From positions 1 through 37,596 of the forward strand of contig NZ_CAIWTY010000040.1 of NCBI RefSeq assembly GCF_903915725.1: 37,596 nt of DNA, read 5' to 3'. The DNA is from an uncultured Rhodopila sp. Its GTDB lineage: Bacteria; Pseudomonadota; Alphaproteobacteria; Acetobacterales; Acetobacteraceae. Shown piece by piece: positions 17,103-26,995 of this stretch; position 1 is the first letter of the stretch; each line of letters starts with the position of its first letter. Position numbers and translations under genes: made by a program. The notes beneath the pieces are model-generated. The model ran no database searches, was not told the origin of the DNA, and saw nothing but the letters and a program-made list of their open reading frames with translations.

Positions 17103-18632
17103 TTACCCCTGGTTAGCCTGGTCCAGGTTGACACCCACGAACACCGGCTGACCGTTGCGGATCACCCGCAGCGCCAGCGCATGATCGCTGCCGCCCATCG
17201 CCGAACGCATCGCCTTCGCCGCCTCGCCCGGAGACGACACCGCATGCGTGCCGACGCCGACGATCACGTCGCCAGGCTGCAGGCCGGCGGCCTCGGCGGG
17301 AGACCCGGGCTGCACGCCCTGCACCAGCGCGCCCTTCACACTGTCCGGCACGTCAAGCTGGTTGCGCGCATCCGGTGACAGCGGCGCCAGTGCCAGGCCG
17401 AGGCGCTCGCGATGCTCGCCACTACCGGACTGGCTGTCGTTGCTGGCGGTCTGCTCGTTCGGCAGGCTGCCGACTTTCACCGTGACCTCCTTGCTCTGGC
17501 CGTCATGCAGCACGGTGAGATGCGCCTCCTGCCCCGGCTGAATCCCGGCCACGTTCACCGCCAGATCCCGGGGATCGGCGATTTTCGTGCCGTTCACCGC
17601 CTGGATCACGTCACCCGGCTGCAAGCCGGCATCAGCCGCGGGGCTGTCCGGCTGCACGCCGGCCAGCAGCGCACCGCCGTTCTGCTTCAGATGCAGCGCC
17701 TGCGCCGTTGTCGGCGTGATCGACTGCGCCTCGACACCCACATAGCCGCGCGTCACCTTGCCGCCATGCTCAAGCTGGGCGGTCACCGTCCGGATCATGT
17801 CGGACGGGATGGCGAAACCAATCCCGATCGACCCGCCCGAGGGCGACAGGATCGCGGTGTTCATCCCGATGACCTTGCCATCCTGCGTGAACAGCGGCCC
17901 GCCCGAGTTGCCCTGGTTGATTGGCGCATCGATCTGGATGAACTGGTCGTACGGACCCTCGCCGATATCGCGGCTGACCGCGGAGACAATGCCGGCGGTG
18001 ACGGTGCCGCCGAGGCCGAACGGATTGCCCATCGCGACGACCCACTCACCCGGCTTCACGTCGCGCGAGTTGCCGAGCTGGATGAACGGCAGCGGCTTCG
18101 GCGAGTCCACCTTCAGCACCGCGATGTCGGTGCGCGGATCGGTGCCGATGACCTTCGCCGGCAGCACGGTGCCGTCGTCCAGCGTGACGCTGACCGAGCG
18201 GGCGTTCTTCACCACGTGGTTGTTGGTGACGATGGTGCCGTTGGCATCGATGATGAAGCCCGAGCCACGCGCCTCAACCGCACGCTCCTGCTGCTGCTGG
18301 CCGTGCGGGATCATCTGGTTGAACGGGAAGGGAAGCTGCGGCATCTGGCCTTGCTGCGGGCCGGCGTCTCCGTCCTGCTCCTCCTCCAGCGCCGCCGGAG
18401 TGGCGCGGAACTTCGTGGTGATGGAGACCACCGCCGGCTTGACCTGGGTCACCAGGTTGGTGAAGTCCGGCAAGGCGTGCGGTTGAAGCTGGGCGCCGGG
18501 CGGGTTGACCGGGGTAACGTCGTCGGCCCAGGCGTTATGGCCGAGCGCGTAGCCGCCCAGGCTGGTGCCGGCGAGCAGCACCGCTGCCAGCGCCGCCCGG
18601 CGTGCAGGGTGGCGTTGTGGTTCAGTGTTCAT
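17103..18632 (-). CDS. degP: Periplasmic serine protease/chaperone Do (DegP/HtrA)
   Basis: A 509-aa envelope quality-control protease that degrades or holds misfolded periplasmic proteins. A signal peptide (ALAAVLLAGTSLGGYALGHNAWA) leads into the trypsin-like domain with the catalytic triad His139 (VTNNHVV), Asp169 (DPRTDIAVLKV) and Ser243 (QGNSGGPLF). Two PDZ domains follow (about 290-380 and 410-500; GLQPGDVIQAVNG and GLQPGDVIVGVG). A Gln-rich loop (about 92-117) corresponds to the LA loop. The ATG at 18632 is chosen because AGGAG lies nine bases before it; an ATG at 18653 would bury that site. Transcribed alone on the minus strand; an 8-bp inverted repeat at 18679-18702 may be its operator. 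Confidence 0.95.
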   Translation of the reverse strand: MNTEPQRHPARRAALAAVLLAGTSLGGYALGHNAWADDVTPVNPPGAQLQPHALPDFTNLVTQVKPAVVSITTKFRATPAALEEEQDGDAGPQQGQMPQLPFPFNQMIPHGQQQQERAVEARGSGFIIDANGTIVTNNHVVKNARSVSVTLDDGTVLPAKVIGTDPRTDIAVLKVDSPKPLPFIQLGNSRDVKPGEWVVAMGNPFGLGGTVTAGIVSAVSRDIGEGPYDQFIQIDAPINQGNSGGPLFTQDGKVIGMNTAILSPSGGSIGIGFAIPSDMIRTVTAQLEHGGKVTRGYVGVEAQSITPTTAQALHLKQNGGALLAGVQPDSPAADAGLQPGDVIQAVNGTKIADPRDLAVNVAGIQPGQEAHLTVLHDGQSKEVTVKVGSLPNEQTASNDSQSGSGEHRERLGLALAPLSPDARNQLDVPDSVKGALVQGVQPGSPAEAAGLQPGDVIVGVGTHAVSSPGEAAKAMRSAMGGSDHALALRVIRNGQPVFVGVNLDQANQG

Positions 18633-18678
18633 AAAGGCGTCTCCTGTTTCCAAGTGCAGTCAAGCATCCGGTTTCGGT

Positions 18679-18702
18679 GCAGCAATCGTGATCAATTGCT
18701 GC
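18679..18702. promoter_or_regulatory. Perfect inverted repeat upstream of degP
   Basis: GCAGCAAT (18679-18686), 8 bases, ATTGCTGC (18695-18702), centred about 58 bases before the degP ATG. Size and position fit a dimeric regulator's operator, but I cannot name the regulator. Confidence 0.4.
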
Positions 18703-18808
18703 AGCGAATACGGTGTGAACATGCGGTCCAGGAGGTAACCGTTCGTCGTGCGGAGCGATTAAACCGGCGTCATGCGGATTAATTATTGTTTAGCCGAACA
18801 GGTTTCTG

Positions 18809-19816
18809 TCAGCCGTGGCGAGCCGGCAACAGGTCGGCGGCGCGGCGGCGCCGCAGCATTGCGATTCCGGCCAGGCCGAGGCCCAGGGTCGCCAACGTGC
18901 CCGGCTCCGGCAGGTCCGCCTCTGCCTCGGCGGCGATCAGCGCGTGGCCGACTTCCGTCGGATGCTCGCCGTCCCAGAACAGGTATTGGCTCGGGTTGGC
19001 GCAGACTGTCCCGCCGCCGGTTTGGGGACCCACGTAGCAGGGCGCCGTCACGTTGGTGAACCCGAAGGCCGCCGGATCGGCGACCGCGGAGTCGATTAGG
19101 CTGTAGGTATCAACGATCGTGATGGAAATGCCGTCGGCGGTGACCAGGCCGTTGAGCCCGGCGATAAGCGTGGCATCATACACTTGGCTCAGCGCTGTCG
19201 CCGCCGCGACGGCTGCCGCGCCCGCCCCCGTCGAGTTCGGCGTCAGCCCGAGATCGGGCACCAGCGGGACCACGAAGTTCCTGGCGCCGGCGGCAGCCAG
19301 GGTCACGATTGCCGCCGTCTCGACCGCGGCCGCACCTTTCGCGTCGCTGACCATCTGGGATGCGGTCTCGCCGCTGACCAGGAGATTGGACAGGTCGTTG
19401 GCGCCGATCCAGACCGCGTAGAGGGCGGTTGACGGCGCGCCGGTGCCGTGGGCGGCGGTAAACGCCGTTACCTGCTGTTGCAGCGTGGGCACCGTCTGGT
19501 TCGCCGAAGCCGCGTAACCGGTCGTGGCGCCGCCAAACGCATAGTCGTTGCCGCCGGCAAGCGACGGCTGCTCCGCTCCGAGGCCCAGGCTGATCGACAG
19601 ATCCTGCACCCAGGTCGGGCCGTTGGAAAATTGCCCGTTGGCGTAAGGCGGGGCCGGTAGCGGGCTGACCGGGGAGCCCGGGCTGCTGGTCTCCAGAAAG
19701 ACGTTGCCTGCGTCCGACAGGCTGTCGCCGAATGCGTAGAGCGCCGAATAGGCATGGGCCGTGACCGGCGACAACAGAACGGCGAAAGCGGCGGCGAGCC
19801 GGTGTAATTGCATCAT
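18809..19816 (-). CDS. Secreted GDSL/SGNH esterase with PEP-CTERM sorting tail
   Basis: A 335-aa exported hydrolase. Signal peptide MMQLHRLAAAFAVLLSPVTAHA (cut after about residue 22). SGNH blocks: block I AFGDSLSDAGN with nucleophile Ser32; block II Gly60 in NGQFSNGPTW; block III Asn139 in WIGANDLS; block V DGEHPTEVGH with Asp281 and His284. The arrangement matches the thermolabile-hemolysin/outer-membrane lipase branch. The C-terminus has PEPGTLATLGLGLAGIA plus RRRR: a PEP motif, hydrophobic helix and basic cluster, the signal processed by exosortase in exopolysaccharide-producing bacteria. No exosortase gene is in the window. An autotransporter barrel, common in related esterases, is absent. 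Substrate unknown. Confidence 0.9.
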   Translation of the reverse strand: MMQLHRLAAAFAVLLSPVTAHAYSALYAFGDSLSDAGNVFLETSSPGSPVSPLPAPPYANGQFSNGPTWVQDLSISLGLGAEQPSLAGGNDYAFGGATTGYAASANQTVPTLQQQVTAFTAAHGTGAPSTALYAVWIGANDLSNLLVSGETASQMVSDAKGAAAVETAAIVTLAAAGARNFVVPLVPDLGLTPNSTGAGAAAVAAATALSQVYDATLIAGLNGLVTADGISITIVDTYSLIDSAVADPAAFGFTNVTAPCYVGPQTGGGTVCANPSQYLFWDGEHPTEVGHALIAAEAEADLPEPGTLATLGLGLAGIAMLRRRRAADLLPARHG

Positions 19817-20118
19817 GTCATTTCTGCCCCTACAGCGGCGGAAATCGCCGCGTATACGAAACGTTAACGCACCATTTACAGTCTAGCAACGCGACTGCTT
19901 CGGCGAGGGCGGACACTGTCGTTTTGAGGCTCCCGGAACAGGACGGGGGAAGCGGGCGAAAAACTGCACAGATTATCGGCGAACCGGTTAGGTATCGCAA
20001 TATTTATACTCATAAGCTCGCATTTTCGTCATCCAATATGATTATATTTTACCCATATTACCTTGTGTGCCGAAAATTTAGCCTCTAGCGTGCCGGCCTG
20101 AACAAAAGCCAGGTGCGC
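19817..20118. promoter_or_regulatory. AT-rich control region between the esterase and narK-type genes
   Basis: About 300 bases separate two divergent genes. Bases 19990-20085 are clearly AT-rich against the GC-rich surroundings and contain an inverted repeat AATATG (20035-20040) / CATATT (20054-20059). Promoters for both genes are expected here. I find no sigma-54 element and no convincing pair of ANTAR-type leader hairpins. Confidence 0.4.
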
Positions 20119-21330
20119 ATGATCAATCGCGAGTTCCTCCGCGTAGGCCATACCCCCACCCTATTCGCCGCGTTCTTTTATTTCGATATCAGTTTTATGG
20201 TCTGGGTCATGCTCGGCCCCCTCGGCGTGCAGATCGCCGCCGAACTCAACCTCGATCCCGCCAGCAAGGGCCTGATGGTTGCGGTTCCCATCCTCGCTGG
20301 CGCGCTGCTGCGCGTCGTCAACGGCGTCCTGGTGGACCGCATCGGCCCCAAGCGCACCGGCATCATCGGCCAGGCCATCGTGCTCGGCGGCCTGCTGGTC
20401 GCCTGGCTGCATGGCGTCCACAGCTATCCCCAGGTCCTGCTGCTCGGCGTCGTGCTGGGAGTCGCCGGCTCCGCCTTCGCGGTCGCCTTGCCGCTGGCGT
20501 CGCGCTGGTACCCGCCGGAGATGCAGGGCACCGCGCTGGGAATTGCGGGAGCCGGCAACTCCGGCACCGTGTTCGCCGCGCTGTTCGCCCCCGGCCTCGC
20601 CGCCGCCTTCGGCTGGATCAACGTGTTCGGCCTGGCGGCGATCCCGGTCGCCATCGCTTTCGCGGTCTACCTGGTCGCGGCGCGCGACAGCCCGAGCCGG
20701 CCGCCCGCCAAGCGTTGGGGCGAGTACATCAAGGTGCTGAAAATAGGCGACGCCTGGTGGTTCATGTTCTTTTACGGCGTCACCTTCGGCGGCTTTGTCG
20801 GGCTGGCCTCGTCGCTGACGATCTACTTCAACAGCCAGTACGGCCTGCCGCCCGTGACGGCCGGATACCTGACCGCCGCCTGCGTCTTTGCCGGATCGCT
20901 GGTGCGCCCCGTCGGAGGCATCATCGCGGATCGCTTCGGCGGCGTGCGGGCGCTGACGATCATGTACGTTGCGGCGGCGGCGGCGCTGGTGGTGGTCAGC
21001 TTCGGGCTGCCACAGGCCTGGATGGCGCTGACAGTGTTCATCGTCGGCATGCTCGCCCTCGGCATGGGCAACGGCGCCGTCTTCCAGCTCGTACCCCAGC
21101 GTTTCCGCCAGGAGATCGGCATTATGACCGGTCTCGTCGGCATGTGCGGCGGTATCGGCGGGTTCTACCTCGCCTCCAGCCTGGGCATCGCCAAGCAACT
21201 GACCGGCAGCTACCAGGCCGGGCTGCTGCTGTTCGCGGTGCTGGCGCTGGTCGCGGTGCTCGGGCTGACTGGCATCAAGCGGCGCTGGCGCACCACCTGG
21301 GGGGCGATGCCCGGTGTGGCGCGGATCTGA
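20119..21330 (+). CDS. Nitrate/nitrite transporter, NNP family (NarK/NasA type)
   Basis: A 403-aa, 12-span major-facilitator protein that would import nitrate for assimilation. Two nitrate-signature glycine motifs of the NNP family are visible: GIAGAGNSGTVFAALFAP (about residues 137-154) and GMGNGAVFQLVPQRF (about 315-329). The MFS loop motif appears as GVLVDRIGPKRTG. Length matches single-domain NNP carriers. The frame has a GTG at 20113 and an ATG at 20119; AGG just before the ATG favours the latter. The nitrate reductase follows four bases after the stop (or overlaps if its upstream GTG is used), so the two form an operon. Confidence 0.92.
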   Translation: MINREFLRVGHTPTLFAAFFYFDISFMVWVMLGPLGVQIAAELNLDPASKGLMVAVPILAGALLRVVNGVLVDRIGPKRTGIIGQAIVLGGLLVAWLHGVHSYPQVLLLGVVLGVAGSAFAVALPLASRWYPPEMQGTALGIAGAGNSGTVFAALFAPGLAAAFGWINVFGLAAIPVAIAFAVYLVAARDSPSRPPAKRWGEYIKVLKIGDAWWFMFFYGVTFGGFVGLASSLTIYFNSQYGLPPVTAGYLTAACVFAGSLVRPVGGIIADRFGGVRALTIMYVAAAAALVVVSFGLPQAWMALTVFIVGMLALGMGNGAVFQLVPQRFRQEIGIMTGLVGMCGGIGGFYLASSLGIAKQLTGSYQAGLLLFAVLALVAVLGLTGIKRRWRTTWGAMPGVARI

Positions 21331-21334
21331 GTGG

Positions 21335-23445
<2,111 letters not shown>

Positions 23446-23449
<4 letters not shown>

Positions 23450-23793
23450 TTGATTCGGAACCGAAGTATATCCGCGGTGCCATTCCGTTCGTCGGCGCCG
23501 GTTATCACACGCCGGTGCCGCTCGCCCTGGCCAATTACGTCGTTTCGTCCGACAAACGGGCACAGGCGCTGTATTTCCGCGGCGGCAACAGCACTAATGA
23601 GATGGTGACCATCGCGATGCTGCGGGACGGCAAGCTGATGCGGTATTTCCCCATCGGCGCCAAGGCCTCGGACCACGTGCAGTTGGCCGTGGTCGAGGAT
23701 CTTGAGCCCGAGACGAGGGTGGAACTGGCGATCCTGGCGCCCGAGGGGCTTAGCGGGACGGTGGTGGTCGATCTGGGCCTGGTGGAGATCTAG
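23446..23793 (+). CDS. Small protein coupled to nitrate reductase
   Basis: A 115-aa soluble, beta-rich protein with no signal peptide or metal-binding Cys. Distinct stretches are YFRGGNSTNEMVTIAMLRDG, YFPIGAKASDHVQLAVVEDL and EGLSGTVVVDLGLVEI. I do not recognise a characterised family, though it looks like a conserved protein and not a chance frame. Its ATG overlaps the nitrate reductase stop (ATGA at 23446-23449), so the two are translated together. A small subunit, maturation factor or electron-transfer adaptor of the reductase is the natural guess; without Cys or obvious cofactor motifs, direct electron transfer is unlikely. Confidence 0.75.
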
Positions 23794-23822
23794 CGGTGGT
23801 GGCGCGGTTCCGTTGCCTCATT

Positions 23823-23910
23823 GTCATGGTGCGCGAAGGCGCACCATCCACGCCTTACGGTGCCGGTTTGGGCAAAGGCGTGGATGCCGACCTGCGTCGG
23901 CATGACGAGG
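23823..23910 (+). repeat. Dispersed palindromic repeat, copy C (best preserved)
   Basis: Outer ends GTCATG/CATGAC. Left hairpin ATGGTGCGC-GAAG-GCGCACCAT (9 bp). Central stem CATCCACGCCTT with AAGGCGTGGATG (12 bp). Right hairpin ATGCCGAC-CTGC-GTCGGCAT (8 bp). The element folds as a four-stem, cloverleaf-like structure on either strand and is nearly symmetric about its centre. Confidence 0.85.
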
Positions 23911-23941
23911 GGAAGCGGCAAGCAACGGGGGTTATTTCAGC

Positions 23942-24030
23942 GCCCATAGGGCGAAGGCCCGCCATCCACGCCTTTGCCAGCACTGGCACCGCCTGGCGTG
24001 GATGGTCCGCCTGCTCGGAGCATGACCAGG
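23942..24030 (+). repeat. Dispersed palindromic repeat, copy D
   Basis: Starts 31 bases after copy C in the same orientation. Left arm GGGC-GAA-GGCCC then CCATCCACGCC; central partner GGCGTGGATGG; right arm ends GAGCATGACCAGG. The outer arms are partly decayed, the central stem is intact. Confidence 0.75.
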
Positions 24031-24099
24031 AAAGACCGGCGCCTCGTCGAGAAACCCGTCGGACTACGCACATCTCTCCGCCGCCAAGGAGCACTCACC

Positions 24100-26529
24100 A
24101 TGCTTAAGCAAAAACTCGTCGTCATCGGCAACGGCATGGCGGGCGCCCGCGCCGTCGAGGACGTGCTGGCCCGCGGCGGGGCAGATCAATTCGATATCAC
24201 CATGTTCGGCGACGAACCCTACGGCAACTACAACCGCATCATGCTGTCGAACATCCTGAGCGGCATTCAGGACACCAGCGAAATCTTCATCAACCCGCTC
24301 GACTGGTATACCGAGCACAACATCACCCTGCACGCCGGCGCCCGGATCACCGAGATCGACCGCGTCTCCCGTATGGTACTGTCCGACACCGGCATCAAAC
24401 TGCACTACGACAAGCTGCTCATCGCCACCGGCAGCCGCGCCTTCATTCCGCCGATGGAGGGCGCCCGCACCCCGGACGGCAACCTCAAGGACGGCGTCTT
24501 CGGTTTCCGCACCTTGGACGATTGTTCCGGTATCATGGCCCGCGCGAAAGGCAGCCGCAAAGCCGCGGTCATCGGCGGCGGCCTGCTCGGCCTCGAAGCC
24601 GCCCGTGGCCTGCTCAACCACGGCTGCGAAGTCCATGTCATCCACATCGGCGATCGGCTGATGCCCGCCCAGGGCGCCGCCATCCTGCGCGCCGGCATGG
24701 AGAAAATGGGCATCGTCATTCATCTCGGGAAATCCACCACCGCGGTGCTGGGCGAACGATCCGTCACCGGACTGGCCTTCAAGGACGGCAGCACGCTCGA
24801 CTGCGACATGGTCGTCGTCGCCGCCGGCATCCGTCCCAATGCGGAAATCGGCAGGCATGCCGGCCTGACGGTGGAGCGGGCCATTGCGGTGGACAACCAG
24901 ATGCGCTCGGTAGACGACCACAACATCTACGTCGTCGGCGAATGCGCCCAGCACCGCGGCCAGGTCTACGGACTGGTCGCACCGCTCTGGGAACAGGCCA
25001 AAGTGTTCGCCGATCATGTGACCGGAACCGATACGGCGGCGGCGTATCACGGCTCGAAGTTGGCAACGAAATTGAAAGTCATGGGGGTCGAGCTGGCCTC
25101 CATGGGCCTAACCGACCCGGCGGGGGACGGCGACGAAACGATCCAGTTCGTCGAGCCGGGCAAGGGAATCTACAAGAAGCTGATCGTCCGCGAAGGCCGC
25201 CTGGTGGGCGCCATCCTGATGGGCGAGATCAGCAAGGCCGCCTTCCTGATGCAGGCCTTCGACCGCGACAGCAAGCTGCCGGAGGAGCGGCTGTCGCTGC
25301 TGTTCGACCTCGGCACGCCCGAGCAGAAAGTCACCCTGGATGAAATGCCGGCCGAAGCCCAGGTCTGCAACTGCAACGGTGTCAGCAAGGCGGCCATCGG
25401 CAGTTGCGTCGCCGCCGGCGGACGCACCGCCACCGCGGTGATGAAAGCCACCCGCGCCGGCATGGGCTGCGGCTCCTGCAAGTCGCTCGTCGGCGAACTG
25501 GTGGACTGGTTCTGCGGCGGAACAGCCGAGCAGGACCCCTCCATCCACTACTACGTGCCCGGCATTCCGCTGACCAAGCCCGAACTGGTCAAGGCGGTGC
25601 GCGAACAAGGCCTGCGGTCGGTGTCGTCGGTGTTCGGCGCGCTCGGCGGCGGCATCGAGGACGCCGCCAGCAAGCCGGCGCTCGCGTCGATGCTCGCAAC
25701 GATCTGGGCGGACGAATACGAGGACGAACGCGACGCCCGTTTCATCAACGACCGCGTGCACGGCAACATCCAGAAGGACGGCACCTTCTCGGTGATGCCG
25801 GAAATGCCCGGCGGAGTCTGCACCCCGGCGCAGCTCAAGCGCATCGCCACCGTCGCCGAGGACTTCAACGTTCCGCTGGTGAAAGTGACCGGCGGCCAGC
25901 GCATCGACCTGGTGGGCGTCGCGAAACAAAACCTGCCGGCGGTGTGGGAGGCGCTGGACATGCCCGCCGGCTGGGCCTGGGGCAAAAGCTACCGCACCTG
26001 CAAAAGCTGCATCGGCACCGAATTCTGCCGCTTCGGCCTCGGCGATTCCATGGGGCTGGCGAAACAGATCGAGCAGCGCTTCCGCGGCCTCGACACCCCC
26101 GGCAAGATGAAGCTCGCCACCGCCGGCTGCCCGCGCAACTGCTCCGAGGCGATGGTCAAGGATGTCGGCGCGGTCGCCATCGGCGACGGCCGGTGGGAGA
26201 TCTATATCGGCGGCGCGGCCGGCGCGCATGTCCGCAAGGGCGACCTGATGTGCACCGTCGGCAGTGAGGCGGACGTGCTGCTGTATACCGGCCGTTTCAT
26301 GCAGTACTACCGCGAGAACGCGAAATACAAGGAACGCAGCTACACTTTCGTGGAACGCGTCGGGCTGGAGCGCATCCGCGCCGTGGTCATGCAGGACAGC
26401 GACGGCATCGCCGCCGATCTGGATGCGGCGCTGGAAAAATCCATCGCCGCCACGTTCGATCCCTGGACCGAACGGGACGATCCGAAAACGGCCAACCAGT
26501 TTGAATCCGTGCTCGAAATGGAGGACTGA
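24100..26529 (+). CDS. nirB: Assimilatory nitrite reductase [NAD(P)H], large subunit
   Basis: An 809-aa cytoplasmic enzyme reducing nitrite to ammonium. The N-terminal FAD/NAD(P)H half has VVIGNGMAGARAVED and the second Rossmann motif VIGGGLLGLEAARGL. A BFD-like [2Fe-2S] domain carries Cys423, Cys425, Cys457 and Cys460 (CNCNG ... GCGSC). The sulfite/nitrite reductase half binds siroheme and a [4Fe-4S] cluster through Cys637, Cys643 (SCIGTEFC) and Cys677, Cys681 (GCPRNC). The ATG at 24100 follows AAGGAG and begins MLKQKLVVIGNG as in homologues; 42 in-frame codons upstream are repeat-derived and not part of the gene. nirD follows with one base between. No siroheme synthase gene is in view. Confidence 0.95.
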   Translation: MLKQKLVVIGNGMAGARAVEDVLARGGADQFDITMFGDEPYGNYNRIMLSNILSGIQDTSEIFINPLDWYTEHNITLHAGARITEIDRVSRMVLSDTGIKLHYDKLLIATGSRAFIPPMEGARTPDGNLKDGVFGFRTLDDCSGIMARAKGSRKAAVIGGGLLGLEAARGLLNHGCEVHVIHIGDRLMPAQGAAILRAGMEKMGIVIHLGKSTTAVLGERSVTGLAFKDGSTLDCDMVVVAAGIRPNAEIGRHAGLTVERAIAVDNQMRSVDDHNIYVVGECAQHRGQVYGLVAPLWEQAKVFADHVTGTDTAAAYHGSKLATKLKVMGVELASMGLTDPAGDGDETIQFVEPGKGIYKKLIVREGRLVGAILMGEISKAAFLMQAFDRDSKLPEERLSLLFDLGTPEQKVTLDEMPAEAQVCNCNGVSKAAIGSCVAAGGRTATAVMKATRAGMGCGSCKSLVGELVDWFCGGTAEQDPSIHYYVPGIPLTKPELVKAVREQGLRSVSSVFGALGGGIEDAASKPALASMLATIWADEYEDERDARFINDRVHGNIQKDGTFSVMPEMPGGVCTPAQLKRIATVAEDFNVPLVKVTGGQRIDLVGVAKQNLPAVWEALDMPAGWAWGKSYRTCKSCIGTEFCRFGLGDSMGLAKQIEQRFRGLDTPGKMKLATAGCPRNCSEAMVKDVGAVAIGDGRWEIYIGGAAGAHVRKGDLMCTVGSEADVLLYTGRFMQYYRENAKYKERSYTFVERVGLERIRAVVMQDSDGIAADLDAALEKSIAATFDPWTERDDPKTANQFESVLEMED

Positions 26530-26530
26530 G

Positions 26531-26863
26531 ATGAACCGCGAACGCAGCATCGGCCACCTGTCGCAAATCCCGCTCGGCGAGGGCCGCAACTTCGATGTCG
26601 ACGGCACCGTCGTGACCGTCTTCCGCACCAGGCGGGGCGAGATCTTCGCCACCCAGCCGGCGTGTCCGCACAAGCAGGGTCCGCTGGCCGACGGCCTGCT
26701 CGGCGGCACGCTGCTGGTCTGCCCGCTGCACGACACCACGTTCGACCTGCGCACCGGGGAATCGGTGGCGGGCGGCTACAGGCTGCGGACCTATCCGGTG
26801 CGGGCGGCGGCGGACGGCCGCATCCTGCTGGCGCTGGTGCGGGAGCCGGCAGCCGCCGAGTGA
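26531..26863 (+). CDS. nirD: Nitrite reductase [NAD(P)H] small subunit, Rieske type
   Basis: A 110-aa Rieske-fold protein that pairs with NirB. Unlike E. coli NirD, which lacks the ligands, this one keeps a full Rieske set: Cys-Pro-His in ACPHKQGPL and Cys-Pro-Leu-His in VCPLHDTTFDL, so it should hold a [2Fe-2S] cluster. The ATG at 26531 lies one base after the nirB stop, with GGAG overlapping the nirB end. The same frame is open much farther upstream inside nirB, but that part is not protein-like. It closes the nitrate assimilation operon. Confidence 0.92.
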   Translation: MNRERSIGHLSQIPLGEGRNFDVDGTVVTVFRTRRGEIFATQPACPHKQGPLADGLLGGTLLVCPLHDTTFDLRTGESVAGGYRLRTYPVRAAADGRILLALVREPAAAE

Positions 26864-26919
26864 AGCCGCTTGGCGGCGGCCATCGGTTTCTGGTATCCAG
26901 ACGCAGTCCCGAGAGGGGA

Positions 26920-26994
26920 GCCGGGTTAGCACAGCGGTAGTGCAGCGGTTTTGTAAACCGAAGGTCGGGGGTTCAAGTCCCTCACCCGGCACCA
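26920..26994 (+). tRNA. tRNA-Thr (anticodon TGT)
   Basis: Full cloverleaf: acceptor GCCGGGT (26920-26926) with ACCCGGC (26984-26990), D stem GCAC/GTGC, anticodon stem CGGT/ACCG with loop TTTGTAA (anticodon TGT at 26952-26954, reading ACA), T stem GGGGG/CCCTC with loop TTCAAGT. Discriminator A and CCA are encoded. Base pair 27-43 is a G-A mismatch. The 3' end is one base from the stop codon of the oppositely transcribed efflux gene. Confidence 0.95.
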
Positions 26995-26995
26995 C

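Noticed and set aside
19817..20118. NasT/NasR-type antiterminator leader before the nitrate transporter
   Set aside because: No convincing pair of hexaloop hairpins followed by a terminator could be drawn.
23823..24030. CRISPR-like array from the tandem repeats
   Set aside because: Only two long imperfect palindromic copies, no short regular spacers and no cas genes.
23796..24107. Small ORFs across the nirB upstream region, and an N-terminal extension of NirB to 23974
   Set aside because: They are translations of the palindromic repeats; AAGGAG and the conserved N-terminus place the nirB start at 24100.
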